Below, piece after piece: positions 1 through 11,000 of a stretch of DNA of 64,000 nt. The notes beneath the pieces are model-generated. The model made no database searches. It was not told the DNA's origin and saw only the letters and a program-made list of their open reading frames with translations. A program made the position numbers and the translations under genes. The DNA comes from Uranotaenia lowii (taxonomy: Eukaryota; Arthropoda; Insecta; Diptera; Culicidae). The stretch spans positions 170,367,104 through 170,431,103 of the forward strand of contig NC_073693.1 in NCBI RefSeq assembly GCF_029784155.1. Direction: 5' to 3'. How positions within the stretch are numbered: the stretch's first letter is position 1; every line of letters begins with the position of its first letter.

Positions 1-340
1 ATTTACCACTTTCTTTGGCTTCCCCCGTTCGAATGGTTGACGTTCTTTCAATTCAGATTTGTTCGTGTGTGATTCCACTTCGATGCAATCGAAAATAAGT
101 GCAAAAAAGGATGAACATTTGACGGCAAAAATATTATGTCGAATGAGTTTTTCCACCAGAGATCATCAAAGCACACATTCAAATCATTATAATTATAATG
201 TTCATATACATTGTTTAAGGATTTTGCTCATTGATGTTTTCCTTCAAATATCGGTGCTGCGGGTTTAATTGGACTGCCTTCAATGCAAAAAGACATATGT
301 TCATTCAACAGGTTGAAACTCGGTTATCTAATAGGGAAAC
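1..340. other. Unassigned AT-rich sequence
   Basis: I see no gene, RNA or bounded repeat here. Reading frames are short and have no recognisable motif. It flanks a decayed MITE copy that begins near 341. Confidence 0.5.
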
Positions 341-633
341 CAAGTTACGGTGTTCGCCAAAGTTGTTCAGCAGAAAATTTCCTTTAAAACTTTTATAAAA
401 TTGGCACAAAGTAATTAAATGTCTCGGTTCCAGAGTTCAAAGAAAAAGAAAAATCGTGTTCGTTTTCCGAAAGAAAATGTTAAATTCCTCCATTCAAATT
501 TTGAGTTAAAATTTACTCATGTAAACGACCCTTTTAATTCTGTAAAAGTTCATAGGGGTGTTTATAATGTAAACCAAACTTTCGAGATCTCCGAATTTGA
601 GAAAGCCTAAACGCAATAAATCGACTCAATCTA
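341..633. mobile_element. Degenerate half copy of the TAGACTGAG MITE
   Basis: This stretch resembles the right arm of the complete MITE at 43043-43860. Shared blocks occur in the same order: an AAAGTTGTTCAGCAGAAAATTT-like block near 360, a lysine-rich A tract near 440, a TTTACTCATGTAAACG block near 512, and the terminal AATCGACTCAATCTA ending at 633. The complete copy ends AATCGACTCAGTCTA. Only one arm is recognised, so it is a truncated old copy. The similarity was judged by eye and is patchy. Confidence 0.5.
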
Positions 634-762
634 CCAATCATTTCATAAGATTCAAAGAAAATTCCTGTATTAAAAATCGCTGGATAAATTTTTGTTTCAA
701 CCCATCTGTTCACAGCTATAGAAACCTTGTAACGCAACTGCAATAAGATTTTGAGACACACT

Positions 763-1454
763 CAGCTACAACCAGCGTCTCCAATTTTCACATTCACAAC
801 AGAAAAATATTTCAAATGAAAGGTCAAAGCATGCTACTGTAAGTTTTCTTACGATGATTTCAGTTGAAATTCATCGGTGTTTCGAATGATGATGACGTTC
901 ATGATTTTCAAAGTGCGCCTGATGATTTTCTAATGAAAATCGAGATCTTCAATTTCAAACGAAAATGAAAATTGTTATTTTTATGTAATTTTTTGTTCAA
1001 TTTAGTTTTTTTGTGATTATAAACTATTTCAAAAGGGAACTAAGCCAAGAGCTCTAAATTTATTTAATATTTATATTAATTTTTTATTTAAGAAAGAGGA
1101 ATTGATTTAAAAGCAACAAAAAATTCTGATATTAAAAAAATATTATTTTTTTGCTATTTTGATAGCTTGATTCTGTTAAAAACATTCTATTAATTTGTAT
1201 TTTTAGACTAATAATCTACTTATTTAAAGATTTTCAGCAAGGCATGAAAATGAAAGCGATGATTTTCAATCGAAAAAAATTCTTTCATTTGACTGTTATG
1301 CGGACCGGTCTGAATGTTTTGTTTACCGACTTTCATAGCAACCTGAAACTTATAAGTTTTCATTTGGCAGCAAAAAAAGTTATTCGATTGTGAACTTCCA
1401 AAGCAGTCTAGATTCAAATGATTGAATGAAAATTGGAGACCATGGCTACAACTG
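763..1454. mobile_element. Possible foldback MITE with CAG termini
   Basis: The left end reads CAGCTACAACCAGCGTCTCC and continues AATTTTCA. The reverse complement of the right end reads CAGTTGTAGCCATGGTCTCC and continues AATTTTCA. Together they form inverted termini of about 28 bp with several mismatches. The interior has further inverted similarity: CAAATGAAAGG near 815 against AATGAAAGC or TTCATTTG blocks on the right. No matching 8-bp flanking duplication is visible, so it is either old or the ends are slightly misplaced. It has no coding capacity. Confidence 0.42.
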
Positions 1455-2675
1455 TTTTCAAGTTAGGTATTCAAAGTTGGAAAAAAAATAAAAAAAAATC
1501 TTGCATCAGAAAAAATATTGTAGATCAACTCTCAAAGGTTGGAAATAAATTCCACTAATTAAAAAAACTGTACAAGACGCAACAGATGCGTAAGATGTCA
1601 TTCTTTCTCAAAAAATACACTAACCTATAGCTTGGAATGATGTTTTTCGTTATTAATATTGAAAAAACGAGCTTTTTCATCATTATTATTAGATGAGAGT
1701 TCACATAAACGACTTAGGTTCTTAGAAACAGAAGGATTAATGGAATCCGCGTGAAACCTGTTATTTTTCATAGTGAACACTTAAGGTTTTACGGTAAACT
1801 GGCCTTGGCAATCTGATTAAACTACAATATATCGTTTTTCCACTCGCATGCACTTTCGAAAGACAATAAATATTTTGTTGTATTTTATCAACTTCATACA
1901 AATTTTATCTAAAATCAATCATATCAAAATTGGGGCCGAATGCCCACAAGACCACGAATTTTAGGCTCAAATTTTGAATGCTGTTAACTTTTGAGAAAGC
2001 CCAAATATCAAAACAAAATGCCATTCTTTTTATTTGCTGACTCCCAAATTACAATATCAATGCATAGTTATAACAAATTTCGTCCTTGTTCAAGTTAAAA
2101 AGGTGCACCAATATTCGACTCGAAAAAACTATCTGCCGTCATGTTTGCCACGATATTAGTCAAGAAATTGAATTTAGTTGCCTACCTGAAGGCGTTTTAC
2201 CTATAAGGCTATAAAAAAGTGTATTTTAAAGGCGAAATTTTCGATAAGTTTAGCAATAATAATTTTTTGCCAAAGTATGGTTAATTTACAAAAATATGAT
2301 GAACATGTGATTAATCATTTTATGTTTTCCTTATAATCATTGTTCCATTTCTTACCACCATTTCGGTATGGTGCGTTCTGTCCACTAGTTTTGGCGGTTT
2401 GTTTTCTGGCTATTTAAGTTTTTTACAAAAATTTAATCAAAATCGTGTTACTTTTTCTTTTTGATATTACGTAAATCCGATCCCTTAATCGTCGTGAACT
2501 TTCAATTTGGTTCTTAGATGATTGGTATTGCTGTAAATAGCGATTTTATTATTAAATGGTGCGTCTTGTACAGTTTTTCCCCTATTAGATACAATCAGGG
2601 TTGGACACCTCTTCCCAAAAAACAAGGTTCAGAGAGAAAACAACACAGTTATCAGTTTGGCTTCCGAGCTGTAAG
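1455..2675. other. Unassigned AT-rich sequence
   Basis: No gene or bounded element is recognised. Small reading frames in this part show no domain motif. The segment from about 2596 to 2675 is continuous with 3110 onward once the 2676-3101 MITE is removed, so it is the host side of that insertion. Confidence 0.5.
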
Positions 2676-3101
2676 CAGTGATGTCAACTTTCCTGATTTT
2701 GTGTGGATCTTGCAGACTTTTTCGACTTTCTTCAGAAACTTTCCAGAGTTTTGAAGTGAATTTTTCAACAAAACAGTCAAAAAAAAAACTTTCGTGGTAA
2801 AATGGCAGGAGATGATTCAAATAAGTAAATACAAAGTGAGGAATGCAACGAAGGAGGATGTAAAAAATGGAGTTAAGCAAAGAACGTTGTACTGCCGCTA
2901 ATACCACAATGATCTCGGACATAAATAGAATATAATGTATGAATAGAATATAATGTAGATATAAAAAAAATGAGCATCTGCAATTTTGCAGTTTGGCGTC
3001 AAAAAACAAAAAGATAGTCATCTATAAAACTCGTCATCTAGACTTTTTCAGACATTGTTTCCAAATTTCCAGACTTTTTTGAAGGACAGTTGGCAGCTCT
3101 G
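2676..3101. mobile_element. hAT-type MITE with 8-bp TSD GCTGTAAG
   Basis: The element starts CAGTGATGTCAACTTTCC and ends with the complement of CAGAGCTGCCAACTGTCC, giving imperfect TIRs that begin CAGNG. It is flanked by the exact 8-bp direct repeat GCTGTAAG at 2668-2675 and 3102-3109. CAGNG ends with 8-bp target duplications are the hallmark of hAT elements. At 426 bp it has no transposase and would depend on a related autonomous element. A CAGACTTTTT motif recurs near both ends and may be a subterminal binding motif. Confidence 0.82.
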
Positions 3102-3348
3102 GCTGTAAGCGACTTGGACAGCTATCCGCCTTGCCAGGTAAATTTTTTGACGTTTCGGAGTTAGGACAAATGTATGGCCGTTTTCAAAAGCTTTCCAAAA
3201 GCTCCCTAACTAATCTAAACTTTTCTATGGAGAACATGGTGTCGCTAGTGTTTGCTTAATAACTCCCATAGAGTCAGAGCTCTGGTTCTCACATCTCAGT
3301 GAGAGAAAGAGAATTCAAGCCAAGCGCGCTTTTTTGGGGTGTGCCAAT

Positions 3349-6032
3349 CAGGGATGCCACATTTCTATCGGTATTTTGAAACCCTAAAAAATCTTTTATC
3401 GGTATGTAAATCCTAAAAATCGGTATGAAAATCGGTATTTGAGGTGGATATTCAAAAATGCTTCCCTTTTCAACTTCTTAACGTATTTTTCTTTAAATAG
3501 AACCTTGCAATAAACAGCAAGTCTAAGAACTCTCATGAATGTTCATTTTTAGTTCAAAACTAGCTGACTAAATATCCTTAACCTGAACTATAGTTTATAA
3601 CTGACAGGCTCACGTACTCCTAACAATAATCATTAAACATTAAACTAAATGTGTTTTAGCATATATTATTGCATTTTCTCCATAACTTGGTTCTAGGTAA
3701 CACTAGTTTACACAAAACGACGGTTTGGAAATTTTAACAGATGTTATGACTTGTACAATTTTTTTTTTTAATTTTAAAACTATCTGCTTTTGCTGACGAA
3801 AGCAAAAATCACAAATGAAAATTCAGCAGAAAATCCGAAATAAGTGTTTCTTTCCAGTACTCATAAGTGAATGGAAATTTATTTTAAAAGTTACCGTTTG
3901 ATAAAAAAAACAGGTGCATGGCGAGCACCTTCAGGTTAAAAGTTGTTTAGGCATATAAATAAAGTAAAAACTTGAGACTTTGATGTTTGGATAAAGTGGG
4001 ATGTAAATTTGATAAATTCGATAAAGCAATAGAACCAGGCCAAACTAAAGGAAATTTTAATTTAGTAAGCATTTACAAATCCAATGGCTTTTTGATGTTC
4101 GAAGTAAATATGGACCCAAGTTGATGTTCTTCGTTTTATTGATGGATTTTCGCCAACCTGCCATTTCAGCTTTTAGTATTAGATATGAGTTCTAGCGATT
4201 AGAAAAACAAATGAAGAAAGAAGAAAAAGAAAGTTGAGAGAGTTGTTGCTTCAATTTTTTTATAGCCAATGAAAAAGTAATTTTATTTTATGAAAAATCA
4301 CGCATTAGTCCAAGAGTCCAAGAAAATCCAAGAATTTTATGCGAAAATAAATGAGAAATGTGCTCTAAAAGAAGGTGTTCTTCCGAAAAAGATAATAAAA
4401 CACATAGTTATACTATAACTAAAAGTACCCATTTTGCCTGGCGTGGTCTTTAATTCTGCGATCTCTGCAGTTAGGTACCTATGATATCATTTATTTGGCT
4501 AACAAGATGCAGAAGGATTGAAGATTATACCGATGATATTACATACCGTGTATCTGATTGCACTTCAAATCTCGACATACCCCATCTGGCGACGAGTTGA
4601 ACAAGCATTATATTCAAACGATGTATATATATTTTTCCTTGAAAAGTTAGTATCTCTCGAGACAAGAGCTTTAATGAGATCGTCAATTGAAATTGACCTT
4701 AAGAAACTTCTATTGGCGGTCGCAGAAGGTCAAATATCAGCCTTGAGCTAGTTCATTGGCTTTTAGGTTGAGTACCATAATAGTGCATCATTTGACAGAA
4801 CAAAGGAAAAAACAGCGCGAACAACTGAACGAATTATGAAAGTGAGCCGTTGAGATCTTTGCAGAATACTTTTAAAGTTGTAGGGGAGGAGCGGGCTATA
4901 TGCGCCTATTAAGCAGAACACTGATTTAATCAAATATCACGTCGAATATGTGTACAAAAACTATATACACGTGTGCAGGCATCTGTTTTCTATACGATGG
5001 AGTAATTTTTATGTTAAAATTTTCTTCTGTTTCCAAGAAAACGATTTTATTGTAAGTGTTGTCTAAAATGCCGAACCTCAAACCGTGCGGGCTAAATGCG
5101 CCTATTTATGTTTTGAACAAAATTTCTGTTTTTTGGGCAATATTTCCGTATAATTTCATTGAAACTGCTAGAAATTAATAATTTCCATACGACAAAGCTG
5201 AAGTTTTATAAAAATCTATGTATATTATAATTTTGTGGAATAAAACAAAAGTTAGGGTTGCCATACTATGGAGGCAGTTCATCCATGAGAAAAACTTTAT
5301 CAAATCTGTCTTTAGATCTTCAATTCATTCTTAAGATGTCATTCAGAGCTTAGATTTGAAGGTTCAGTGATAAAAATCATTTATTTATTCTATTTAACCT
5401 GTTATTTTAGAATGGAGGCATTTTACAAACATGACAGGGGCATACAAAAACACTCTATTATTCCACTAAATAATCATTATTAAACGTCCACAAAAGCTGA
5501 AATATGTTAAATTTCTAAGGTTCATTTGAGTAAGAAACAAAAACCATTCTAGTTTTTGTTTTAAGCTTCTTTACGTATAATTTTTAAAAGTCGAAATATT
5601 ACATCAAAATGTATCAAAACCTTGTATGATTTTTTAAATTTTTTTAAGTTTATAAATTCATAAAATTCTTTCTTGCCTTATGTTCTAAGCGTATCACCCT
5701 CAAAATACATTGGTCAGATAAGCTTTCTAGTTAGCCATTTCGCCAAACAGCCGTAGGGTCATTTAACCCGATAGGCCCATTTAGGAAACCTTTCCCCTAC
5801 AGATCAAAGTTACGCCACGCACTTAGTCTCATTTCTACAGGACCTTTACGAGGATAGCTTGAATGAAGTGGGAATGTTGAAGTGGGATGAATTTTGAGTT
5901 AATATCTTAAAAATCGGTATGAAATCGGTATGTTTTGCCAAAAATTGGTAATCGGTATATAACGATTCTTGGTCAAAATTTTGCTCAAAAATCGGTATAA
6001 ATACCGGAAAATCGGTATGTGTGGCATCGCTG
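3349..6032. mobile_element. hAT-type DNA transposon, 2.7 kb, no transposase seen
   Basis: The left end reads CAGGGATGCCACA. The right end read backwards is CAGCGATGCCACA. The flanking 8-bp duplication GTGCCAAT is exact at 3341-3348 and 6033-6040. Ends and TSD together fit hAT. The octamer ATCGGTAT occurs four times in the first 100 bp (3367-3438) and five times in the last 120 bp (5913-6018). All nine are in the same orientation, as expected of subterminal transposase-binding repeats although inverted orientation would be more usual. I find no BED finger or RNase-H-like transposase frame. A second, TA-flanked element sits inside at 4883-5797. It is probably non-autonomous or decayed. Confidence 0.78.
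4883..5797. mobile_element. TA-flanked GGGG MITE, copy 1, nested in the hAT element
   Basis: The ends are TA-GGGGAGGAGCGG and TTTCCCC-TA, so a TA duplication flanks inverted GGGGA termini. This is the form of Tc1/mariner-type MITEs. A second copy lies at 49914-50836 in the opposite orientation. The two share, in order, a GCGGGCTAAATGCGC block, a CATCTGTTTTCTATACG block and a TATGTTTT block. The length of 915 bp matches the 923 bp of the other copy. No coding frame is conserved between the copies. It lies inside the hAT element at 3349-6032, so it inserted later. Confidence 0.7.
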
Positions 6033-6084
6033 GTGCCAATCTGTTTTATTTTACGTTTACTATTCTTGTATTTCGCCTTTATTT

Positions 6085-8000
6085 ATGGACCTGGCTGACG
6101 ATATTGTTTTGCTCGCCCAAACACAACCGGACATGCAGAGCAAACTCGACGACCTCACCGAAAGTTCCAAGGCAGCAGGTCTCAAAGTCAATGTCGGAAA
6201 GACCAACACTCAGAATCAAAACAACCCAAAATTGACTTTGCCAAGGCAGCAAAATCAAGTTCAGCATGCTTTCTTAATTTTGGGGTGTTGTCAATGCACC
6301 AAAACCAAAGTTCGTAGCTGGAACTGACCACCCCAAAAAAATTTCCCTTTGTTTTTCAGAAAGGTTGTTTCTGTTTCCCAACGAGACAGTCGAATGTACC
6401 GAAAAAAAAAATTTGGTGAGAAGATTTAAATGCAATATTGCATATGTTCTCGCGCGTTATTTATTCTAATTTGAAGTTTTTCAGGCGGTTTTGTATCAAA
6501 AGTAACTTCGCCGAGCTTGGTATCCAGGAAAAAGTGAACCAACTGAAGGAACTTATCCAGCAATTTGATGGTAAAGCCAAAAATTAGATCACACTTGTCA
6601 ATCTGCATCTTCTTCTACCAGGAACGCTGCACCGGCACCTGCAAACCCACGGTGTGGGCTATATGCAGTTTTCGTTTCGATGGATGAACAATTTACTAAC
6701 CCGAGAACTGCCACTATACTTTACGATTCGGATGTGGGACACATACCTAACCGAGTCGGATGGGTCGTCAGGAACCTTTACTTCGAATGTCCTGTGCTCC
6801 GGCGATGCAAAGTAAGGAGGAAGAAACCATTAAAAACACGGAAGAAGCGGATGGCGATCTGGGGCAAAAGTCGGATTTGCCATTCACGGTCCCAAAATTG
6901 CGTTGACTGTTGCTGTTCTTCAACGGTGCCAATCTCCGGAAGATTTCCGTAGAACATGGAAGTAGCATTTTGTTATTTCTGACCGTTATTTATAAGTGCC
7001 GTTATTAATGTGCACCAGGAACGAATCAGATTCGGCTTATTCGGCTTACTTTATGCTTTCGATATTACTGCCGAAGTTTTCTTTGTAATAAAATGAATTT
7101 TATTTAATAAAGAAACAAATTCTCATTTCTGTAGTATTTTTAATCCCTTTTGAAAATGGTCACCATATAAAAATATCCCAAAAAAATCCCTGCCGAATGA
7201 CATGCCCCAAAATTAAGTTGCGAGAATGACGTTTATTCTCAAGTTTGGGAAAACCCCCTCAAACTCATTTTCGTCGGGAGCCAGTTTCATCCGATTTTGC
7301 GGCATTTCAACTTGGTTTTGGGTTACAAAGGCTTAGAGTGAAGTCGATGGAGATCAACACAGGAAATCCCTCCAGTTTCATGGTAGCTGGGCAACAAGTT
7401 GAGAAAGTGGAGTGCTTCCAGTATCTTGGTAGCCAGATAACGCCTGATGGTGGTACCAAGAAAGACATCGAAACCCGGATCAGAAAGGCCCGATTTGCGT
7501 TTGCGAGTCTCCGAAACATTGGCGGTCACGCCAGATCTCTCTACGAATAAAAATCCGAATCTTCAACTCAAACGTTAAATCCGTATTGCTGTACGGGTGC
7601 GAAACTCGGTGCACATATGCGGTGACGGCGCGAAAACTGCAAATATTTGTAAACCGCTGTTTGCGGAATATCATCCGCGCTTGGTGGCCTGGCAACTGGA
7701 TCTCGAATGAGGAACTACATCGCCGATGTCATCAAAGGGCGCTAGAAATCGAGATTCGGGAACGTAAATGGAGATGGATTGGGCACACGCTGCGAAAAGA
7801 TGAAAACGAGATTTGCAGAGAGGCGCTTGATTGGAATCCAGAAGGACATCGAAGAAAAGGCAGACCCAGAAACTTGTGGCGGCGAAGCCTAGCCGCTGAA
7901 ATCCGAACTGTCGACGAGAATCTTGACTGGGACCAGGTGAAGACGCTGGCTCCGGATCGTCAACAGTGGAGGTTTTTTAGAGCAAGTTCACTGGTTGAGA
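6085..8000 (+). pseudogene. RTE-type non-LTR retrotransposon, C-terminal fragment, interrupted
   Basis: Two blocks belong to one broken reverse transcriptase ORF. Block one (6085-6206) reads LADDIVLLAQ, the motif C region of reverse transcriptase with L in place of the usual Y/F, then a KLDDLTESSKAAGLKVNVGKT stretch typical of RTE elements. Block two (7341-8000) resumes with VEKVECFQYLGSQITPDGG, then KIRIFNSNVKSVLLYGCET, WRWIGHTLRK and GRPRNLWRRSL, the usual C-terminal order. A frameshift lies near 7545 in a TCTCTC run. A 1134-bp TIR element at 6207-7340 splits the ORF, and removing it with one copy of the AA duplication restores the frame. The endonuclease and N-terminal RT are missing. It is a dead fragment; the clade is inferred from motifs. 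Confidence 0.8.
6207..7340. mobile_element. TIR element of uncertain superfamily (CACTC ends) inside RTE ORF
   Basis: The boundaries were found by restoring the interrupted RTE ORF. The left end is CACTCAGAATC; the right end read backwards is CACTCTAAGCC. The termini align without gaps over about 45 bp, sharing AACCCAAAA at the same offset and GCAAAATC further in. The flanks are AA on both sides, and one AA suffices to rebuild the codon, so the target duplication appears to be 2 bp. CACT-starting TIRs with 2-3 bp TSDs recall CACTA/EnSpm elements, but no transposase motif is recognised in the 1.1 kb. Short frames such as QEKVNQLKELIQQFDGKAKN near 6520-6585 may be remnants. Confidence 0.6.
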
Positions 8001-11000
8001 TGGAGTTGGAAATTTCGAAGGTTTACATCACATCACAACACATTTGCCGTCCACCGGTGTTGGGAAAATCTGATATTCGAACAGTTTCGCGCTGCAAAAT
8101 TTGTATCGTATAACACTTTTTGGCGGAGGGTGATAGAAAAACACGATGTTTTGCAACACCGAACCGAGTGATAGAGTCGGCGTTGCAATACAGTATTCGT
8201 GCATGAAACGCTTCGGTGCTGCCATCTAACTTATGCTCAAAACCTCAGTTGAGGGGAAAATAAAGGAAATTGAGCAATTTCAGGATTTAAACATAAAGTG
8301 ATATTTTCTTTTTTTTTTTAAATCTTTTATCACTTAAATTGATACGAATTGCAATGAAGTTATTCAACTCTTTCAAACTTACAGCCAATTTTATTCATGC
8401 CCTTGCCAATCAAATACATTTTGAGGCGCAGAGATGCCAGATAGCTGGGTGAATAAATAAATTCTGCTTGTTTGTTTTGTTTGAGCGGTTTTCGGGAGTA
8501 GGAAATTGTTTCGTTTTTTTATTTGAAAAAGATATTCCGACGGAATGTCCGATAACAAGTTCGGAACGCCGCCTTTAATGGATCCATCATATTTAGAAAA
8601 CGGAACCCTCGCTGTTAATTCTACAAGTGTCAATCAGATCAAAAGTAGGCGTCGAATCGGGAGTAAAATTCAGCTTGTGTTTGAATTACCTATACTTTTT
8701 ATACGTCACTTGCTTAATTATCACTTTGAAAATGATTTAGGAAGAGTTCAAAAACTTTATCAACTCGTGTAATCAAATGCACTCCAACACAAAACTCCTA
8801 ATCCTGCAGAATACAGTTTAATATTGGAATGCATTATAACTAAACAATAACTAAACAATACTTGTTCATACATATAAATAATAAAATTTTCATATTGACA
8901 CTAGGTACTATTTCATGTTAATGATCAAGTAAAATGAATTTGTTTTCAATTTTCAAACGGTGAATTCAAAATAAAAAAAGTCAATAAAATTACTGAAAAG
9001 CAAATTCACTTGGCATCGCTGGTTGCTTTCGATTTTATACCTTCGTATTCTATCACACCGGTGGACGGCCAACATTTTTGGTCTATATTTCACGATAGAA
9101 AAATTCCCATCTGTGCTACAGCTGTCAAAATTCCTACCACTTTTTCCCAACACCATTGGACTTGCTCTTACCACGGCCGTATGCACCGGAGGATCGGCGC
9201 GGGACCATTAAGTAAGTAAGTTTATTTATGGAATCTAAGCAATGCTTAGTAATCATATTACTTCCATCAATCTAGTGGTGTCCTGAAATGTCCTGACTTT
9301 TTCATCGCTATGTCCTGATTTTTGATAAAACCACTTAACATCTCTTCACACAACGAATCAAAATTAAAAACAATTCTTCTATACGTACAGGGTCTGTGCC
9401 TGAATAATCAAAAAATCTGTGATTCTTGATAAAGCTGCACTTGATTCAACTTTTGCCGCTGTTGTTTTGGATTTGTTTTATCCCAAAAATGATTGTCCAA
9501 GGAATCGTTCAGCAGCGCGTCTTTCTCGTAAAAGTTTAAAAAAAAAGTGTTCGCTCTCACATTCCTCCTCTACACATTGTGCAATAGAATTTTCCGGAGA
9601 AGGCATTTCTCTTCACCACCGAGACTTACGAGATGAGACTGCGCTCGCTCGCTCTTGTGTCAGTGTGTAGAGAATCTCACTCTTATTAACAGTGCTATTC
9701 ATCTCTCTCCGCACAGCTTGGAAGGAACAGTATAGAAACAAAATAGCACTCTCTTTCACTGGACAAGCCAAACTGAAGAGAAGAAATGCCAACCATGGAT
9801 CCAATCTTGTTCAATTTTTGTTGGGCATTGCTGCGCAAATGTAATTATTTACAACACTTGATTGGGCATGAAATTTATTTCTCGTGAGTGTAGTTGAAAT
9901 GCGAAATTTATACTCAAAATCCAAACACAATGTGACTGAAAGTGCTAAAATAATCAGAAGACATGCTAATTGACAAAAAGTACAAAAAAGCTAGGTTTGA
10001 AAATTTGTAGTAAATTTTGTGTTTCATATTTCAAGAAACTAACGATGCCAAAATGTTTAAAATTACATCAACTTTTAAATTCTCCATTCCTAAGTCTCTA
10101 CTCTGTGACTGAAACAACTCGGACGGTTGATTGGTTAAAAGCATGGTTTTAACACCACTTTTTTGTGGTTGTCATTATCATCAAAAAAAAATATATCGAT
10201 TGATCTACTGATCCACAGCATTTATTCATTTAAATTCAGCTTTATGACTAAATATTGTCTGAGAAGGCTAGCCTGGTAGCGCATAGTTCTCTCGGTAGTT
10301 CGAGATCGGGTAGCTTCCGGTGTTGCTTCCGGGTTGCAGACCTCCGGACAGGTCTGCACAACTGGCAATAAGTTTTCGTTTTCAACATTTGTAAACTCTT
10401 TTGTAAGTGATTCGAGTCGTCTCGTGTAAGATGATTTCAATCTTCGGTTAGCTACTTTTTAAAATTTCTGATGCCCAAATTTTTATTGACTTTAGAGTTT
10501 TGAACCGATCCTTATGAATAAGCTGTTGAATTCTTTGTTTTAAACTGACATTTAACACCTCCCTAGAAAACAGAACTATAAAAATGTTAGCTACTAGTCT
10601 AAAACCGAAAATGAAACTGAATGTCCTGTTACAGTTCGCAAAGTGAAATGCAGATGATCATAAAGAGTTATTTATCTTCAATATAAAAAGAAGATTTGAA
10701 AAACTCAAGACATTTTCATATTGAAAGTACAATTCAAAATCTGTTTTTCTAAGATTTTGGATGTAACCTTATTTTATGTTGGGAGGTGAAAAAAAAGATA
10801 AAATGATGTCCTTTTCCGAGGGTTACATGTTTGGGCTTATAACATTTAGAATAAAGTTACTGTATATGTGCATAAAATGTTGTATTTCTTGTTTGAAATG
10901 CTAAGAGATAACAATTTATCAAAAAAGTCAAATAAAGCCACCTAAACAAGCAACCATCAATGTTAAATGGTAAGGAAAAAATATGTTTATTATCCAAAGA

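Noticed and set aside
2518..3021. Frames of 78 and 130 codons around 2.5-3.0 kb
   Set aside because: They run across the precise boundary of a hAT MITE at 2676, so they cannot be an original gene.
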